Notes under the pieces: model-generated
The model's input: the letters and a program-made list of their open reading frames with translations, nothing else
The model's database searches: none
What the model was told of the DNA's origin: nothing
NCBI GenBank assembly: GCA_009746045.1
Contig: RPFO01000448.1
Coordinates: 3,206,049-3,270,048 of the forward strand
Reading direction: 5' to 3'
DNA from: Mesostigma viride
Taxonomy: Eukaryota > Streptophyta > Mesostigmatophyceae > Mesostigmatales > Mesostigmataceae
Length of the DNA: 64,000 nt
Program-made: the position numbers and the translations under genes
Shown: positions 33,560 through 44,632 of the stretch, one piece after another
Position numbering within the stretch: the stretch's first letter is position 1
How the letters are laid out: each line of letters opens with the position of its first letter

Positions 33560-36250
33560 ATGACGAGCAAACGTCCTTTGACGCAACGCAGTTTGGCGGA
33601 TGCGCTCGCTCATGAAAATGCGGCAGCTGCGGCTGCAGCTTCGCCATCAGGTCCGGCAGGCAGCGATGACACTAGTCGTGCACTGGTGGTCACCCAGCAG
33701 CCTCCCGGGCTTAATGCCTCGCCATCGGCATCGCCTGACCCGAAACGCACCCGCCCAGCCGACAAAACAGGATGGTCCCGCCCCTCGGAACCGCGCTTTT
33801 GGCCCCACCCTTTCAAGGTCGATGATCACGACTGGAACAACATGTCTCCTTACGATGCTATGGACTGCATCTTCTTCGGGGACTACGCCTCGCTTTACGA
33901 CCTGTGCCTCCATCTCTACGACCAAGGTCGCCTCCTCGGCAACAACGGCAGCCGCTGGCAAACCCACGGTGCCCTGCTTGGCTGCCCCCGCCCCCAGCTC
34001 CAGCACACCATCCTCAACTCCCTTCTCCAGCGCTCTGACGACGAGATCTGGGCTCCATCCATCTCCGCCCCCACCCTCCGTTCCATCCTCACGGAAGCCT
34101 TTCAGCAGCACGTGCCTTGCTGCTGACGTCGCAGCAATGGGTGGCACGCTGGCTGCTGAACTTCCTCACATTTCCGCCGCTGCCGCCTCCACCTCCACTG
34201 CCATTTCCGCCTCCACTGCCGACATCAAAGCCCAGCTCCTCGACCTCGACCAACGCCTTCAAGCCACCGCCAACGCCCTTGAGAGCTTGCATGACACCGC
34301 CGGCCTCACCGCCCAGGCGGTGAAGGACATCGCCGCCCAGCCGGCGTCTGCTGGCCCGGCCGGCGATGCTCCCTCCACCTGGGCGGACTTGCTTAAGCAG
34401 CACACCACCTCCACCACCTCCACCATCTCGGCACAACTCAAGCAACAAGCCCTCGACCTTGGCGAGGAAACCGACATCGCCCGGCGCAGCCACAATGTCA
34501 TCGTCAAGCACTTCGACCAGCCGGCAGGTGAGACCTCCACGAGCCTTCTTGAGGCATTTAAGCGCGACATTCTTGCCCCCATGCTACTCACTGGTGAGTT
34601 GGACATGTCGGCTGTCCGCCTCCCCCGCGCGCGGGGGAAGGCTGGCCCGGCACCTGTGCTCCTCACCTTTAACCCATAGTCGGCCACAACTTTTTTTGCT
34701 TTTTTGACCCCCAAAAATGAAAAAAATCATAACTCCTAGACCACAACTCCAAATACCCTCAACCCAGGTGCTAGGAACATCTACACTTCAAGGGCTTTCA
34801 GAATATGCAATAATATCACTGGTTTATCAAGGCATTTGGATGATAGCTTCAGCCAAAGTTGGCCAAAAGACGATCGTTTCCGTGCAAGAAAAAGTATACC
34901 CCCCCATTTTTCTCAGGGGGGGGTCAGAAACCTCAATACCAACATTGGACAATTTAGTTTGATAGTCCAATGGTCCTTTCCTTTGGTCAAACCACCCGGA
35001 TACCCCGTTTGACATGTATAATGCACGCGTGTACATGTGTGGCTTACGCGCGCGCAAACAGCCAACTATGCCATGCCATACAATGAAGCAATATAATTGA
35101 CCACAATAGACTGCCAAACATGCTGGAATACAAATATGACGCCACCTTGCACTCACTGAACGGTATCCCCCAAAGAAATGCCACAAATTGTACAACATAA
35201 TGGCTAACACCCCTCCTTGAGCAGGCATGGAAGGCTGTTGCAATTACCACTAATGCATCCACCATAAGACATGCATGAACGTACGAGTTTCCATACAAAC
35301 AACACGAAAACGCATTGCCGTACCTGCCTTGATTATGACCTGGCCGGGTTCCGCTGGCCGCCATGCTCATACGTCACGGATACTAATGCTAGTGGCAGAG
35401 GCGGCCACATCTGCTCTATCCATCCTTCCGTCATCGTTACCATGTTGTTTATCTATGCAAAGATGACGTCTAACGCGTCCACATTCCCAGCAAATGGTGC
35501 CGCGGACTTTCGCAAAACATTGGAAGGCCCAGGCAGACGGAAGCTACCAAGAAACCAAAAAGAAACCGGCGATACCAAAGGGGACGTCTCGTCTGATGGT
35601 GACGACCAAGACACAGGTAATAACCACTGCGTATTTTCCCAATTCCTTGAATCTGATCATTCTTCACGTACCAAAATAATGCATCGTCGTTCAGGGGTCA
35701 TCATCTGACCCATTTCAAGCAGCGGAACCCGAAATTTCCACCAAAATGGCGCGTTGACAGCCATATCTCGCTATGCGCGCGCTCAACGGTAACAAATGTT
35801 AGCAAATGTCACGTGACCACCAATAAAATGCACGAGGTATTTACTGGGCTATGGTGCAATTACCTGGCCAACCTTGGCATTTTCATTCGTGTCGGGTCTG
35901 CCCCCGTCCATCGGCAACATTTACGTTACGTCACTTACGTCGGAGGTCACGGATTTACGCGTTACAGTTACGTTACGTCGGGTACCATCCATTTGGATGG
36001 CATCGGCCGACCATGGGTTAAGTACATGGCGGACAAGCTGTCGTTCCTTAAATGCCGCAAGAAGCTCTCGAGGACTCGCTTCACGCTGGACGACGACTTG
36101 ACCCTGGCCCAGCAACAGCGGCGACGCGAGCTATGGCCGACCTACCTTCAGCTCCGGCACAGCGCAGGGGGGAAGCCGGTATACTGGAGGGGGGCGGTCA
36201 TCCACGTTGACCACCAGCCCTGGCAGCCCCCTCCTGCCACCCCAGACTAG
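33560..36250 (+). pseudogene. LINE-like ORF1 copy, interrupted by a piggyBac-type insertion
   Basis: Longest ORF1 copy. The N-terminal part (33560-34126) is Ala/Ser/Pro-rich, then has a conserved block with PRFWPHPFKVDDHDWNNMSP and LYDLCLHLYDQGRLLG. A frameshift of about 5 missing bases near 34108 moves to the next frame, with a predicted coiled-coil region (SAAAASTSTAISASTADIKA), TWADLLKQHTT, NVIVKHFDQPAGE, LPRARGKAGPAPVLLTF. The frame is then broken at 34669 by a TTAA-flanked insertion and resumes at 36022 with MADKLSFLKCRKKL, LAQQQRRRELWPTYLQL and PVYWRGAVIHVDH, stop at 36248-36250. An RNA-binding retrotransposon ORF1 is the best reading. It has no catalytic domain. Confidence 0.75.
34673..36017. 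mobile_element. Non-autonomous piggyBac-type element P1 (1345 bp)
   Basis: Bounded by TTAA on both sides (34669-34672 and 36018-36021). The ends are inverted repeats: CCCATAGTCGGCC at the left and, reverse-complemented, CCCATGGTCGGCC at the right. TTAA target duplication with CCC-starting ends is the hallmark of piggyBac transposons. Removing the insert with one TTAA restores an uninterrupted ORF1 frame (LLTFKYMADKLSF, compare LLIFENTADKLSF in the minus copy). No transposase domain is seen inside; an open stretch (MTSNASTFPANGAADF..., 35462 on, ending near a GTAATA) is of unknown meaning. Confidence 0.85.
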
Positions 36251-36675
36251 GGAATTCATACCAGTAGTGTAGATTAGTCAGGCTTAGCCTAGCATGTGGC
36301 CCACGCGCATGTGCGCCCATAATGGCCCCCATGGATGTTGTCTACAGAATTTAGCCAAGCCCTGCCTATAACGGGACTCCCATGGATGTTGCATTAAGAA
36401 TTTAGCCATGCTACGCAGTGCAGAGAGATGCTCTCTGTCGAGAAGCCATGCCCTAGCTCTTGTATAGCCATGATGATCTTCCCCCACATGACATACTCCC
36501 CCTTAGCTGGGCATAGTGTGAAGATCATGAGGGTGCAGGTGCCCTAGTGCACCTAGAGCAAGTGTTGTTTACATTCCCACCCTTGCAGGAAGTAGCTTCG
36601 AATGTATGATAGGCCATATGCCCCTTCTCTGGGCTATGTGCTACATATACTCCCAACGGAGTTATGTTACAATTC
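36251..36675 (+). mobile_element. 3' UTR and 3' end of the ORF1-only LINE-like element
   Basis: The ORF1 stop is followed by about 400 bases that recur at roughly 90% identity at 49365-49700 (shared: TAGCCATGATGATCTTCCCC, CTTAGCTGGGCATAGTGTGA). It closes with the hairpin ACTCCCAACGGAGT (36649-36662) and an AT-rich tail (ACAATTCAATTC). The direct ORF1-to-3' UTR transition shows the missing ORF2. Confidence 0.75.
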
Positions 36676-37018
36676 AATTCAATGGCGGCCCAGGTCTGGG
36701 GCATCGTCTGCGCTGGGCCAGCCGGGGGGCTGGCTTGGCGGCAATGTCCTTCACCAGCTGGGCGGTGAGGCCTGCGGTGTTTTGCAGGCACTCGATGGCG
36801 ATGGCGTTGTCCTTGAGGCACTTGCCGATGGCAAGGAGCTGGGTGGCCTGCATGATGGCGTCGGAGGTGGCAGTGGTGGCGGTGGAGGTGGAGGCGAGGA
36901 GGGTGGAGGTGGCGGTGGAGATACGGTGGGGAGCTGGGCAGCCATGCAGCGTGCTGCCCATGGGTGCCACATCCGCAGCGAGGGGGGTCACGTGCTGCTC
37001 AAAGCCGGGCTTCCTTAA

Positions 37019-39877
37019 CCCCTAAACCGTCCTCGTGCCGATTTTCGACTGCGAGTTTTTCTCATGCCTCACATTCGGCATGAGTTTGTGCGCCCTGTAG
37101 GGATTTGGCGGGAGGGTTTTGGCGGGAACCAACTAGACCACCGAAAAGATCTAGATTCACTCTATCCGTAGGACACTTGTCTGACCGTATTTGACCACCG
37201 TATCAGGGTGGAAACCCTGGTCAAAGTCAACAGGGTACCCTGGTGCATGCAGGTTTGGGCGGTAAAAAAAATTGACAAAAACGTACGAAAACGAAGGATG
37301 CGAAAAAAGGGGGGAGCGCGGACGTAGACATGGCGGACGAAATGCAGGCAGATATACGGACTTTCAAGGTAAAGAAGGGCATTTTCATGGCAGTGCCTGT
37401 GGAAAAATTCGGACGAGACTGGGCGATAGAGCAGTATGGGGAAAAACAAAGCGAGGTACGTTTGCCGGGCAAGGTAGTGACAGTGAACAGGTCCGGAGAT
37501 GGTGCACGGTGCTATTTCCCGGACGACAAGCTCACGTACCCATTCACCCGTGAGCAGATTTTCATATATTCGTGCAGCTCAGATGAGTACGAAGCTCTAG
37601 TGAAAGAATGCGCCGCCAGGAAGGTCCCAACGGCAGGTAGCAGTGACGATGATAGCGAGCAGGGCCAGGATAGCGATTCTGACGCCGGCGAGGACGACGA
37701 CGACAAATCCGAGGATATCGAGCTGCCCACACCGGTCAAGCGACGCGAGCCGGGGAAGCGCGCTGTCGGCAACCCGAAGAAGAACCCAGCCATCAGCCAC
37801 GCCCCGAAAAGGCGCCGTCAGACCAAGGCGGCGGCCAGCGAGAGCGTTGTCTCGGACGCTTCCGATGACGACTTTGTTTACCAGAAGGGTGCGGAGGGTC
37901 CGGTGCCGAGCGGTGAGGCTGAGCTCGATGATTCGTTTTTCCTAACGACACTCCTGCCACTGAGGAGCCAGCCGAGACTGTCTGGAAATCTGGTTTCGGC
38001 AAGCCAGGTGTGTTTCCTTTTCCCGATACTCCGGTGCTGTCGCCGATGACGGGTACCGCCTGCTATCAAAACCTTTCCCCTGCCCAGCTCGAGTTTGGGC
38101 CCCTCGGGCTGTTCTCCCTTTTCTGGTCCCAACGTGATGTCGTGGCCAAGATTGTCAAGGAGACCAACGACTATGCTGAGCTCAAGGGGGCGGGCAAGCC
38201 AGGTGAGCGTGAGTGGCACCCCTTAACAATGCATGAGATGGGCAAATTTCTGGGTGGAGCAGGTGCTGTGCCAACTGTGCTGCGCGCAAGGCAGGAAGCA
38301 CAAGACCTCGGTCATGTGCGAGCACTGTGACATGGCGTTCTGCAGCAACAGCGAGCGGAACTGCTTCGGCCTCTTCCACTCCGGGCAGGTGGAGGGGCTG
38401 GACTTCAACGTGACGAAGCAGCGGGTATGGCAGCGCCTCTCCCAGCGTGGCGAATGCGCCAAGAATTTCAAGGGCGCCACTACCACGAGGGGTCAGCAGC
38501 CACCACCCGGAAGCTCAAGGGGGTGGCGCGGCGCCGCCATCTCAGGGCGGAGCATGTCCGCCTGGGATATAGTCCTACGGAGGCTGACTAAGAATGCTAG
38601 CATTTGTTGCCTACGTGGCATGGCGTTTGGCCTTTCCTGCCCGCGCTCATGCGCGCCGTGTATCACCATGGGCCGGCATGGTTTGAAGTGTGTGTTATTG
38701 TTTCATGGACCCACCTGTGCATGTGTTATTTGGTTTCATGTTGTTAGCCTGCATGGGTTATTGTTTCATGGTCATGTCTTATTAGCTTTCATGTTTATGC
38801 ATAACTTGTGCAGTTTGAAAATCTGCTCCGTGATGGTCACAGTGCCACCTATTTCTAGTTGGCAATTTTCAGTGTTACTGCATGCATGGTCCCTTGGTCA
38901 CTAATTTATCTAGGAGTGCTGGGATGTTTTGACTTTGTGTGCAAGGTCCATCATGCATGTAAAAATAAGTACCACAGTATCAGCGGGTCTGCAAGCATTT
39001 ACGCTTATTGTGGCATATATTTGTGCCACATAGGAGCTGGAATAAACATAATCATGCATGTTTCATGCTTACCTATCATTTCCATGTTCAAAACTGCACT
39101 AGGATGTTTATTCTAGCCCCCCCCAAACTGGTCACTCAGAATAGTCACCAGCTATTTTTAGCATTATCTTGTGGGTCCCTGGGTGAAACAAGACATGTAA
39201 GTGTTTGGATGTAGTGCTTGGGTACAGTTGCAGTCCCCCCTGAAATACTAGGGTGAAATCCAAGGTATACGTGCTCCATCATGTATGATAAGGTTGTGAA
39301 CCCCGTACTCGCGGCCCGCGCGTAGTCGTCTCCAATCATATCCGGCAGGGACCTGTAGTGGTTATGGCAGGTATTGGTGGCACACAGGTTGGAATAAGTG
39401 TTAGCATGCATGTTTGCCCATACTCCATGCTTGCATATCGTTTCCATGTTCAAAACTGCACTAGGATGCCTATTTTAGCCCCCAAAAACTCGCGACTCGA
39501 AATAGTCACCAGTTATTTTTAGCACCAGCTGATGGGTCCCTGGGGGAGTTACAATTTTTAGTGTTTGTATCCCATCCTAACTAAAAAATCTATCTACAAA
39601 ACCAACCCCAGGGTCAACTCATTGAGGAAAGGGGTCTATCATCCATTATAAGGGTGTCACCGCGCACACTCACCGTACCCCCCTGAGGGGGGGGCTATTT
39701 ATAGAGCAGGGGGGGCTAGCACTGGGACCACCCACTATACCCCCAGGTGGGCCCTAATATGGTTATGCTTGGTTCCTAGTATGGTCTAGAAAAAATAATT
39801 AGGCTGAATGGGGGCACCTGTGGCATACTGTGCAACTCGTGACTCATTTTAGTCACGAGTCAAAGACGGTTGAGGGG
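37019..39877 (+). mobile_element. Internally deleted piggyBac element P2 (2859 bp)
   Basis: Flanked by TTAA at 37015-37018 and 39878-39881. Inverted ends are CCCCTAAACCGTC (left) and, reverse-complemented, CCCCTCAACCGTC (right), 12 of 13 matching. It carries a broken piggyBac transposase gene (37330-38480) and then about 1.4 kb of AT-rich, non-coding sequence with internal repeats: TTCATGCTTACCTATCATTTCCATG near 39061 and a similar block near 39420, both followed by TTCAAAACTGCACTAGGATG. Confidence 0.88.
37330..38480 (+). pseudogene. piggyBac transposase remnant lacking the catalytic core
   Basis: ATG at 37330 opens a frame with a small folded N-terminal segment (FMAVPVEKFGRDWAIEQYG), an acidic Ser/Asp stretch and a basic nuclear-localisation-like stretch (KRRRQTKAA). 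A one-base loss in a T run near 37936-37940 shifts frame. The next frame gives LSPAQLEFGPLGLFSLFW and KETNDYAELKGAGKPGER, WHPLTMHEMGKFLG, the start of the piggyBac DDE_Tnp_1_7 domain. It then jumps near 38260 to CQLCCAQGRKHKTSVMCEHC and CFGLFHS, the C-terminal cysteine-rich finger. The whole DDD catalytic region between is missing, so no active transposase can be made. Confidence 0.85.
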
Positions 39878-40346
39878 TTAAGGAGGGTGGGAATGTTGGT
39901 ACGTGTCGTTGGGAGGGGGGGGGCAGATCTCGGCGACAGAGCGCCCGAGGAGGGAGCAGAGGGCAAGGCGCTAAAGCCGGGGGCCAGGAATGCGTGGCCG
40001 GCTGGCAGTTCGTCGACAGTGAGTACAACAAAGCGGGGAGCCGTTTGGCATATGGCCTCGGCCTTCGCGGATGAGGCGTGTGCACTCTTCAAGAAGCAAG
40101 GCGTGCGTGCCGAACACTTACACATCTTCCATGAAGGCATATGGTTGTCGGTCCAGTAGCCAGGGGAGTTGACGTCAAAGGCGATTTCTTTTCTTGCTGG
40201 ATACTGTGACAACATGCATGGTTAACCCTGATGGTGAGCGCTGGAGATGGATCGGTGAATGAGCACTGTGAATGCATATCTGTTATTAACCCCAGTATAA
40301 TTAACACGTCGTTCGTCACTGCACCTATTCTTAGGACTGAGTTCAA

Positions 40347-42010
40347 CTCAGTCCTATTCTTAGGACTGAGTTTTTGGGTTTCGTAGAAAATTCGCCCAAG
40401 TCGGAATGTTTGTCAAAAAAATTCCCTCAAAATTTATTCAAATACTACGTGAAATGACCTTTCTTAGACATATTTTTGCGATTTTTTTGGATTTTGTTTG
40501 GGCGGCTAAATGTACGGTCAAAGTACAGGTGGTAAGGGTACTTTTTCACGTGAAACGTGAGTTCCGGAAATGCACGACCTAGCCATGGCGGCTTGCGCCC
40601 ATGCATGCAGTTTACGTTTGCGGACGATTTAGCTGGTAAAACCCAGGAAATAGATTTTATATGTCCTAAAGATGACACAAACCGATTTTTAGCTCCCGGG
40701 GATGCGATTTACCAGGTGTCGGCACTGCTCTTGCTGGAAAAAACTGCGACCAGGCAGGTTGACGGAATTGATGACTAAATTTACTTTACGGTGCAGTTCG
40801 AAGGGTTTATATGCTTCTTTCTACTTATTATCATGCATGTGTGTAGAATTAAGTCAGTGGCAGTAAAGATTTGATTATTTCGACCACTCTGTCATGTCAT
40901 GGTTTGTGTGCCGCAAGTGTCACTTTTGCGGGCACCGCCTGGGCCAAGATAACGCCATCCGTGCACGGCAAAGCTGAAATATCGTCACCTCATCGTTTTG
41001 TTATGTTCTTACATGAGTTTGAGCTTGCAAGGCGCTGTCAGTTTCGAATCTTGATGCGCTTTCTTGACCGTTGCCTGCCCCTCTCTAAACCCCCCATTTT
41101 TTATGATGTTACCAGGCATTTGCCTTACCCTAGTGTACTTTTGCAGTTTTTTAGGCGCTGTATGGGTTAAATACCTTCATAGATGTCAGTTATTCTTTTG
41201 CTACGTTCATACTGCGTGATTGTATGGCCATGGGCTGCATCCAGCGTGCTTTCAAGCTTATACGGGTAAGTGAAGAATCTTGGTGATAAACCACTGTCAT
41301 CATGTGCCAGCAAGTATGTTGGCCATGCCATGGCAAGGCAAAACAGTGTTAGCCATCTCTATTCTTGTTAAAAACAATTGAAATATGCTTAACCTACCCA
41401 TTATATTGGTGGTTAAGGCTCATAATAAAACCCTTTGTAGGTAGGTATCAATGCCCATTCCCTACGTGCGTGCATAGGCTCTCACACATATACTAAGGTA
41501 TAATATAACTGCAATATGATGATGCAAGTATGTTTTCCTGTTATGCTAGAAGGGAAATGAGTTGATTGGCATGGTTGGTTGCCACGGTGGTGTGTAGTAT
41601 GACCGCACTAACATGCTTGCACATTGCTAGCAACCTCGAAACCCATTCTTAGGGCTGGTGGTTTTTGGTGAGTTTCAGGTAGAGGCTGTGGCCAAATTGA
41701 GCCCAGTTTTTTGCCATGTTTCAAGAACTATATTGTTTACACGCCTATATTTTTTCAACATGCATATGGATTTTATTGAATTTTCCCAACTCGTCCTTCC
41801 ACAGAAAATTGCCAAATCGCGAGCATGGGTTGACACCCTTGTAAAATTTTACATGATTTGGTCAACATATGATTTTTTAGGCATATGCCCAAGCATTAGC
41901 ATGATATTGAGTGCTCTGATGCATATCAAACATATGGGGTACCCCCCTACCCTTACCGCTACATGATCTCAAAGTTGGCATACTCAGTCCTATTTTTAGG
42001 ACTGAGTTTT
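40347..42010. mobile_element. Candidate element bounded by identical palindromes
   Basis: A 29-base imperfect palindrome, arms AACTCAGTCCTA and TAGGACTGAGTT, occurs at 40347-40375 and 41982-42010 with one mismatch. The left one is preceded by half of a further unit (from about 40329). The 1.6 kb between is AT-rich with a short frame (40557-40778, MQFTFADDLAGKTQEIDF...) of no recognised family. Foldback-type ends are the simplest reading; no target duplication was found. Confidence 0.5.
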
Positions 42011-42284
42011 GACGTACGACGTGTTAAGTGTACCTACTGATAGCATGCACGCCACAATTACTTACAAACTATCTTATAGCTAGAGACAGCTTAATTATAG
42101 TGCTGCATGCAGATATGCAATCAGCAGCTGAGAATGGCTGCCATGCAGTACATGAAGAAACCGTACCGCGGCCGGGTTATCAAAGGAGCTACCAGCTGCA
42201 GGGTCATCAGCACCCACACGTGCATGACGCATGCATTACGTCCACAATTAAGATGAATCCAACATTATATTATATTAATTAATC

Positions 42285-42560
42285 AATTTTTTAAAACACG
42301 TGCGCTCCCGGGCGTTGGGGAGTCACGGAGCACCAGAGTGCTTTTAATCCCTGTACGTTTATTATCAAGGAGACAGCACGTATACATTATGCACAGCAGG
42401 AAAAGGGGCAGAGACCCCCCCTGTCCTCAGTCATGCCAGAGGCATGCCATGTGCAGCAGCAATCGGACCTGGCAGATTCGCAATATGCGTCCAGGCCTAG
42501 GAATAATTGTCTCACTTCATTCTGCAAGTGGCAAATCCAACATGGCCGCCCCGCGGCCCT
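42285..42560 (-). mobile_element. LINE family A 3' end, minus strand
   Basis: Contains GGGGAGTCACGGAGCACCAG and GTGCTTTTAATCCCTGTACG, as at 44495-44540, and continues with GGGCAGAGACCCCC, CATGCCAGAGGCATGCCA, also shared with 44550-44600. Tail side is AT-rich (TTAATTAATCAATTTTTT). Confidence 0.65.
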
Positions 42561-42719
42561 GCATGGCATGTTGGTACGTACATACTATTATATAAATTAT
42601 ATATCGCAGCAGTGCGGATCTTAAGAATTATACATGCAAAGAATTGGACCATCCATGGCCGCTATACCTGAACACGCATCAATTAAAACTACACGTATAT
42701 TCGATTAATTAACTAATTT

Positions 42720-43420
42720 AGGACATGTCTCCGTGGGGATCGGGATATATGTTACTACACACATCCCTGAGAAGGGGCGTACGTATGGTTTTTCATTATA
42801 CATTCTGAGCCGCAGGTCGAGGTTCCTGAGCTCACGTGCATGGCCGGGATGGGCCCAGAGATGTTAGACTCCATCACCGCCCAGCTCCGAGACATCGACA
42901 AGCGCCTCAAGGACAACTGGCGCCATCGCCATCGAGTGCCTGCAAAAGTACACTAACGCGCGTCAGGCCTCACCGCCCAGGCAGTGAAGGACATTGCCGC
43001 CAAGCCAGCCCCCGCTGGCCTGGCGATGCTCCTCCCACCCAGACCTGGTCGGACCTACTCAAGCACCATACCACCGATCCCCCTCCTCCGCCGTCGCCGC
43101 ACGGCAGCTCCAGCAGCAGACGCTTGACCTCCGCGATCGAGGATCGAGGCCGAGCGCAGCCTTAACGTCATCGTCAAGAACTCAGTTTGACCTGGTGGAA
43201 GGTGAGGATCAGTCCGAGAAGCTTGCACAGGCGTTTGAGAGAGAAACCCTTGCCGTACGTTGCATGGGCCTCCTTGCATGGTGAGATCAAGCTGGTCGCC
43301 CACCGCCTGCAGTGGTGGTTGTAAACTGCCACCTACTCTGGGTGCATGCACAATTAAGTGCACCACTTATACCATGTATTCCAGCAGCTCTGGAACGTAT
43401 GTACATGCGATAAAAATTAT
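42720..43420. mobile_element. Nested LINE fragments with a degenerate ORF1 piece
   Basis: 42836-43260 (+) is a decayed ORF1 fragment (DSITAQLRDIDKRLKDN, GLTAQAVKDIAAKPAP, SLNVIVKN, each in a different frame). It is flanked by pieces resembling the opposite-strand LINE 3' end at 32463-32610: TATGGTTTTTCATTATACATTCTG (about 42784) before it and CCATGTATTCCAGCAGCT (about 43373) after it. This suggests insertion of one copy into the 3' UTR of another. Confidence 0.5.
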
Positions 43421-43719
43421 AAATTAAATTATAACATGTGACTCTGTGGCCGGGATATCAATCATGTTGTATTCCCTTGCTTGATTGATGGATGGAGGTG
43501 CTCAAGCCGGAAGCCGCGGAACCTATAGATAAGCTAACTCTAAGCTAATAATCTAGAAGATCCTAACTACTATACTCAGCAAAGCGCCCGCCCCTTCCTC
43601 CTTGGGGGGGGCGGGGGCTTGCCCAGTCAGGGGCTGGCGTGTGGGCCTGCCGGGACAATGTCTGCCACCCCTTCTTGTTCTATCACCAGTCCAGGCTGCT
43701 CACCTTCCCCTCCCCTACT

Positions 43720-44240
43720 ATAGCTGAGGATGTCCATGCAAGCAGCGGTTCCTTTCTCGTCGCAAGAGGTTGCACGACCTCACCTGCATGGACGCTGGAC
43801 GACGACCTGACAGGCCCCCGCTCAGCAGCAGCAGCAGCGACGCGACCCTACATTTAGGATAGACCTGTCGGAGCATCCTGTAAACCGTGCCGTCCAGCCA
43901 GGTGCCGGCCATCTTGTCCGTGAGCGTCCATGCCTCGGCGCCATACGGGTGAGCATGCACCGTGAGGACCAGGATCGACCTATAATAGCTTGAAGAGTAC
44001 TCGCTTGCAATCCTTGCCCAGGTCGACCGCGGATCCTTTGAGTGCCAGTAGGTACTTGAGCGAGCAGAGCCTGGCCGGCCCAGTCGATCCAAGCCGATCG
44101 ATGCGGGTGTCCACATCGTCGGCGGTGTCGGGGATCGAGCATGCTCCGCAGCAGGTTGTTGTAGCATGCAATCACGGAACGGGACAGGTCTACGTCCCGT
44201 CCAGCAGCCGTGGCTTCACTCAGTAGTTTGGCGGGCAACT
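43720..44240 (-). pseudogene. LINE reverse-transcriptase (ORF2) C-terminal fragment
   Basis: In different minus-strand frames: DTADDVDTRIDR, CSLKYLLALKG, then YGAEAWTLTDKMAGTWLDGT and VYRMLRQVYPK. The last motif is the hallmark C-terminal block of LINE ORF2 proteins (typically LLYGAETWTLT...LDG.YTRMLR). Frameshifts separate the blocks, so it is non-functional. It is the only RT sequence seen in the window, and could mark the autonomous partner family or an unrelated LINE. Confidence 0.75.
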
Positions 44241-44460
44241 GGTAGCCCCAACACTGATGCGATGTTGCGTAGTAAAAGACTTAAGAGGGGATATTTAAAT
44301 CCTCCAAGAGAAGGGCCGTAGGATCCATCGATGGACGGTGCAATGCATGCCGGCCGGCGGCACGGTGATCTGGTGTCTGCACTGTTAGAAATTATGTTTC
44401 GTGATACAAGCGTTGACCATGCCGGGCAGATTGCATGCATGTGGTATACCAAGATCTAGA

Positions 44461-44632
44461 TAATTAATTAATTAATTAATTAAACTCGTGCTCCCGTTGG
44501 GGAGTCACGGAGCACCGAAGTGCTTTTAATCCCTGTGTACGTGTGCACAACAGGAGAAAGGGCAGAGACCCCCAGTCTCCTTCATGCCAAAGGCATGCCA
44601 CATTCGGGCACGCTAGCTAAACGGACACGCTA
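44461..44632 (-). mobile_element. LINE family A 3' end, left part, host of the TIR element
   Basis: (TTAA)n tail, hairpin with arms GTGCTCC/GGAGCAC (44488-44515), CTTTTAATCCCTGTG and GGCAGAGACCCCCAG. It stops abruptly at 44632 where the TIR element begins and resumes at 48029 with AACGATCCGGCAG...CTGTGGGTGCAATAAGACCC. That matches the uninterrupted copy at 50120-50332 read in reverse (AACAATCCGGCG...CTGTGGGTGCCATAAGACCC). Confidence 0.7.

Larger units (their letters stand above)
36680..40150 (-). pseudogene. LINE ORF1 fragment (minus) split by piggyBac element P2
   Basis: Minus-strand ORF1 remnant. At 36680-37014 it contains FEQHVTPLAADVAPMGSTL, a Thr/Ser-rich coil and NTAGLTAQLVKDIAAKPAP, close to the plus copy at 34110-34350. 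On the far side of P2 the ORF1 similarity resumes: GCAGATCTCGGCGACAGAGC near 39924 parallels CCAGATCTCGTCGTCAGAGC on the opposite strand of the intact copy. The fragment is diverged and frameshifted. Confidence 0.6.

Noticed and set aside
33600-34110. 5' half of the 359-codon frame starting at 33600
   Set aside because: Before about 34110 it is an out-of-frame reading of the ORF1 N terminus (true frame from 33560); only the part after the frameshift is ORF1.
40557-40778. Short frame (MSSGNARPSHGG...) as a gene
   Set aside because: No family match, no splice partners, inside a probable mobile segment; kept only as a note.
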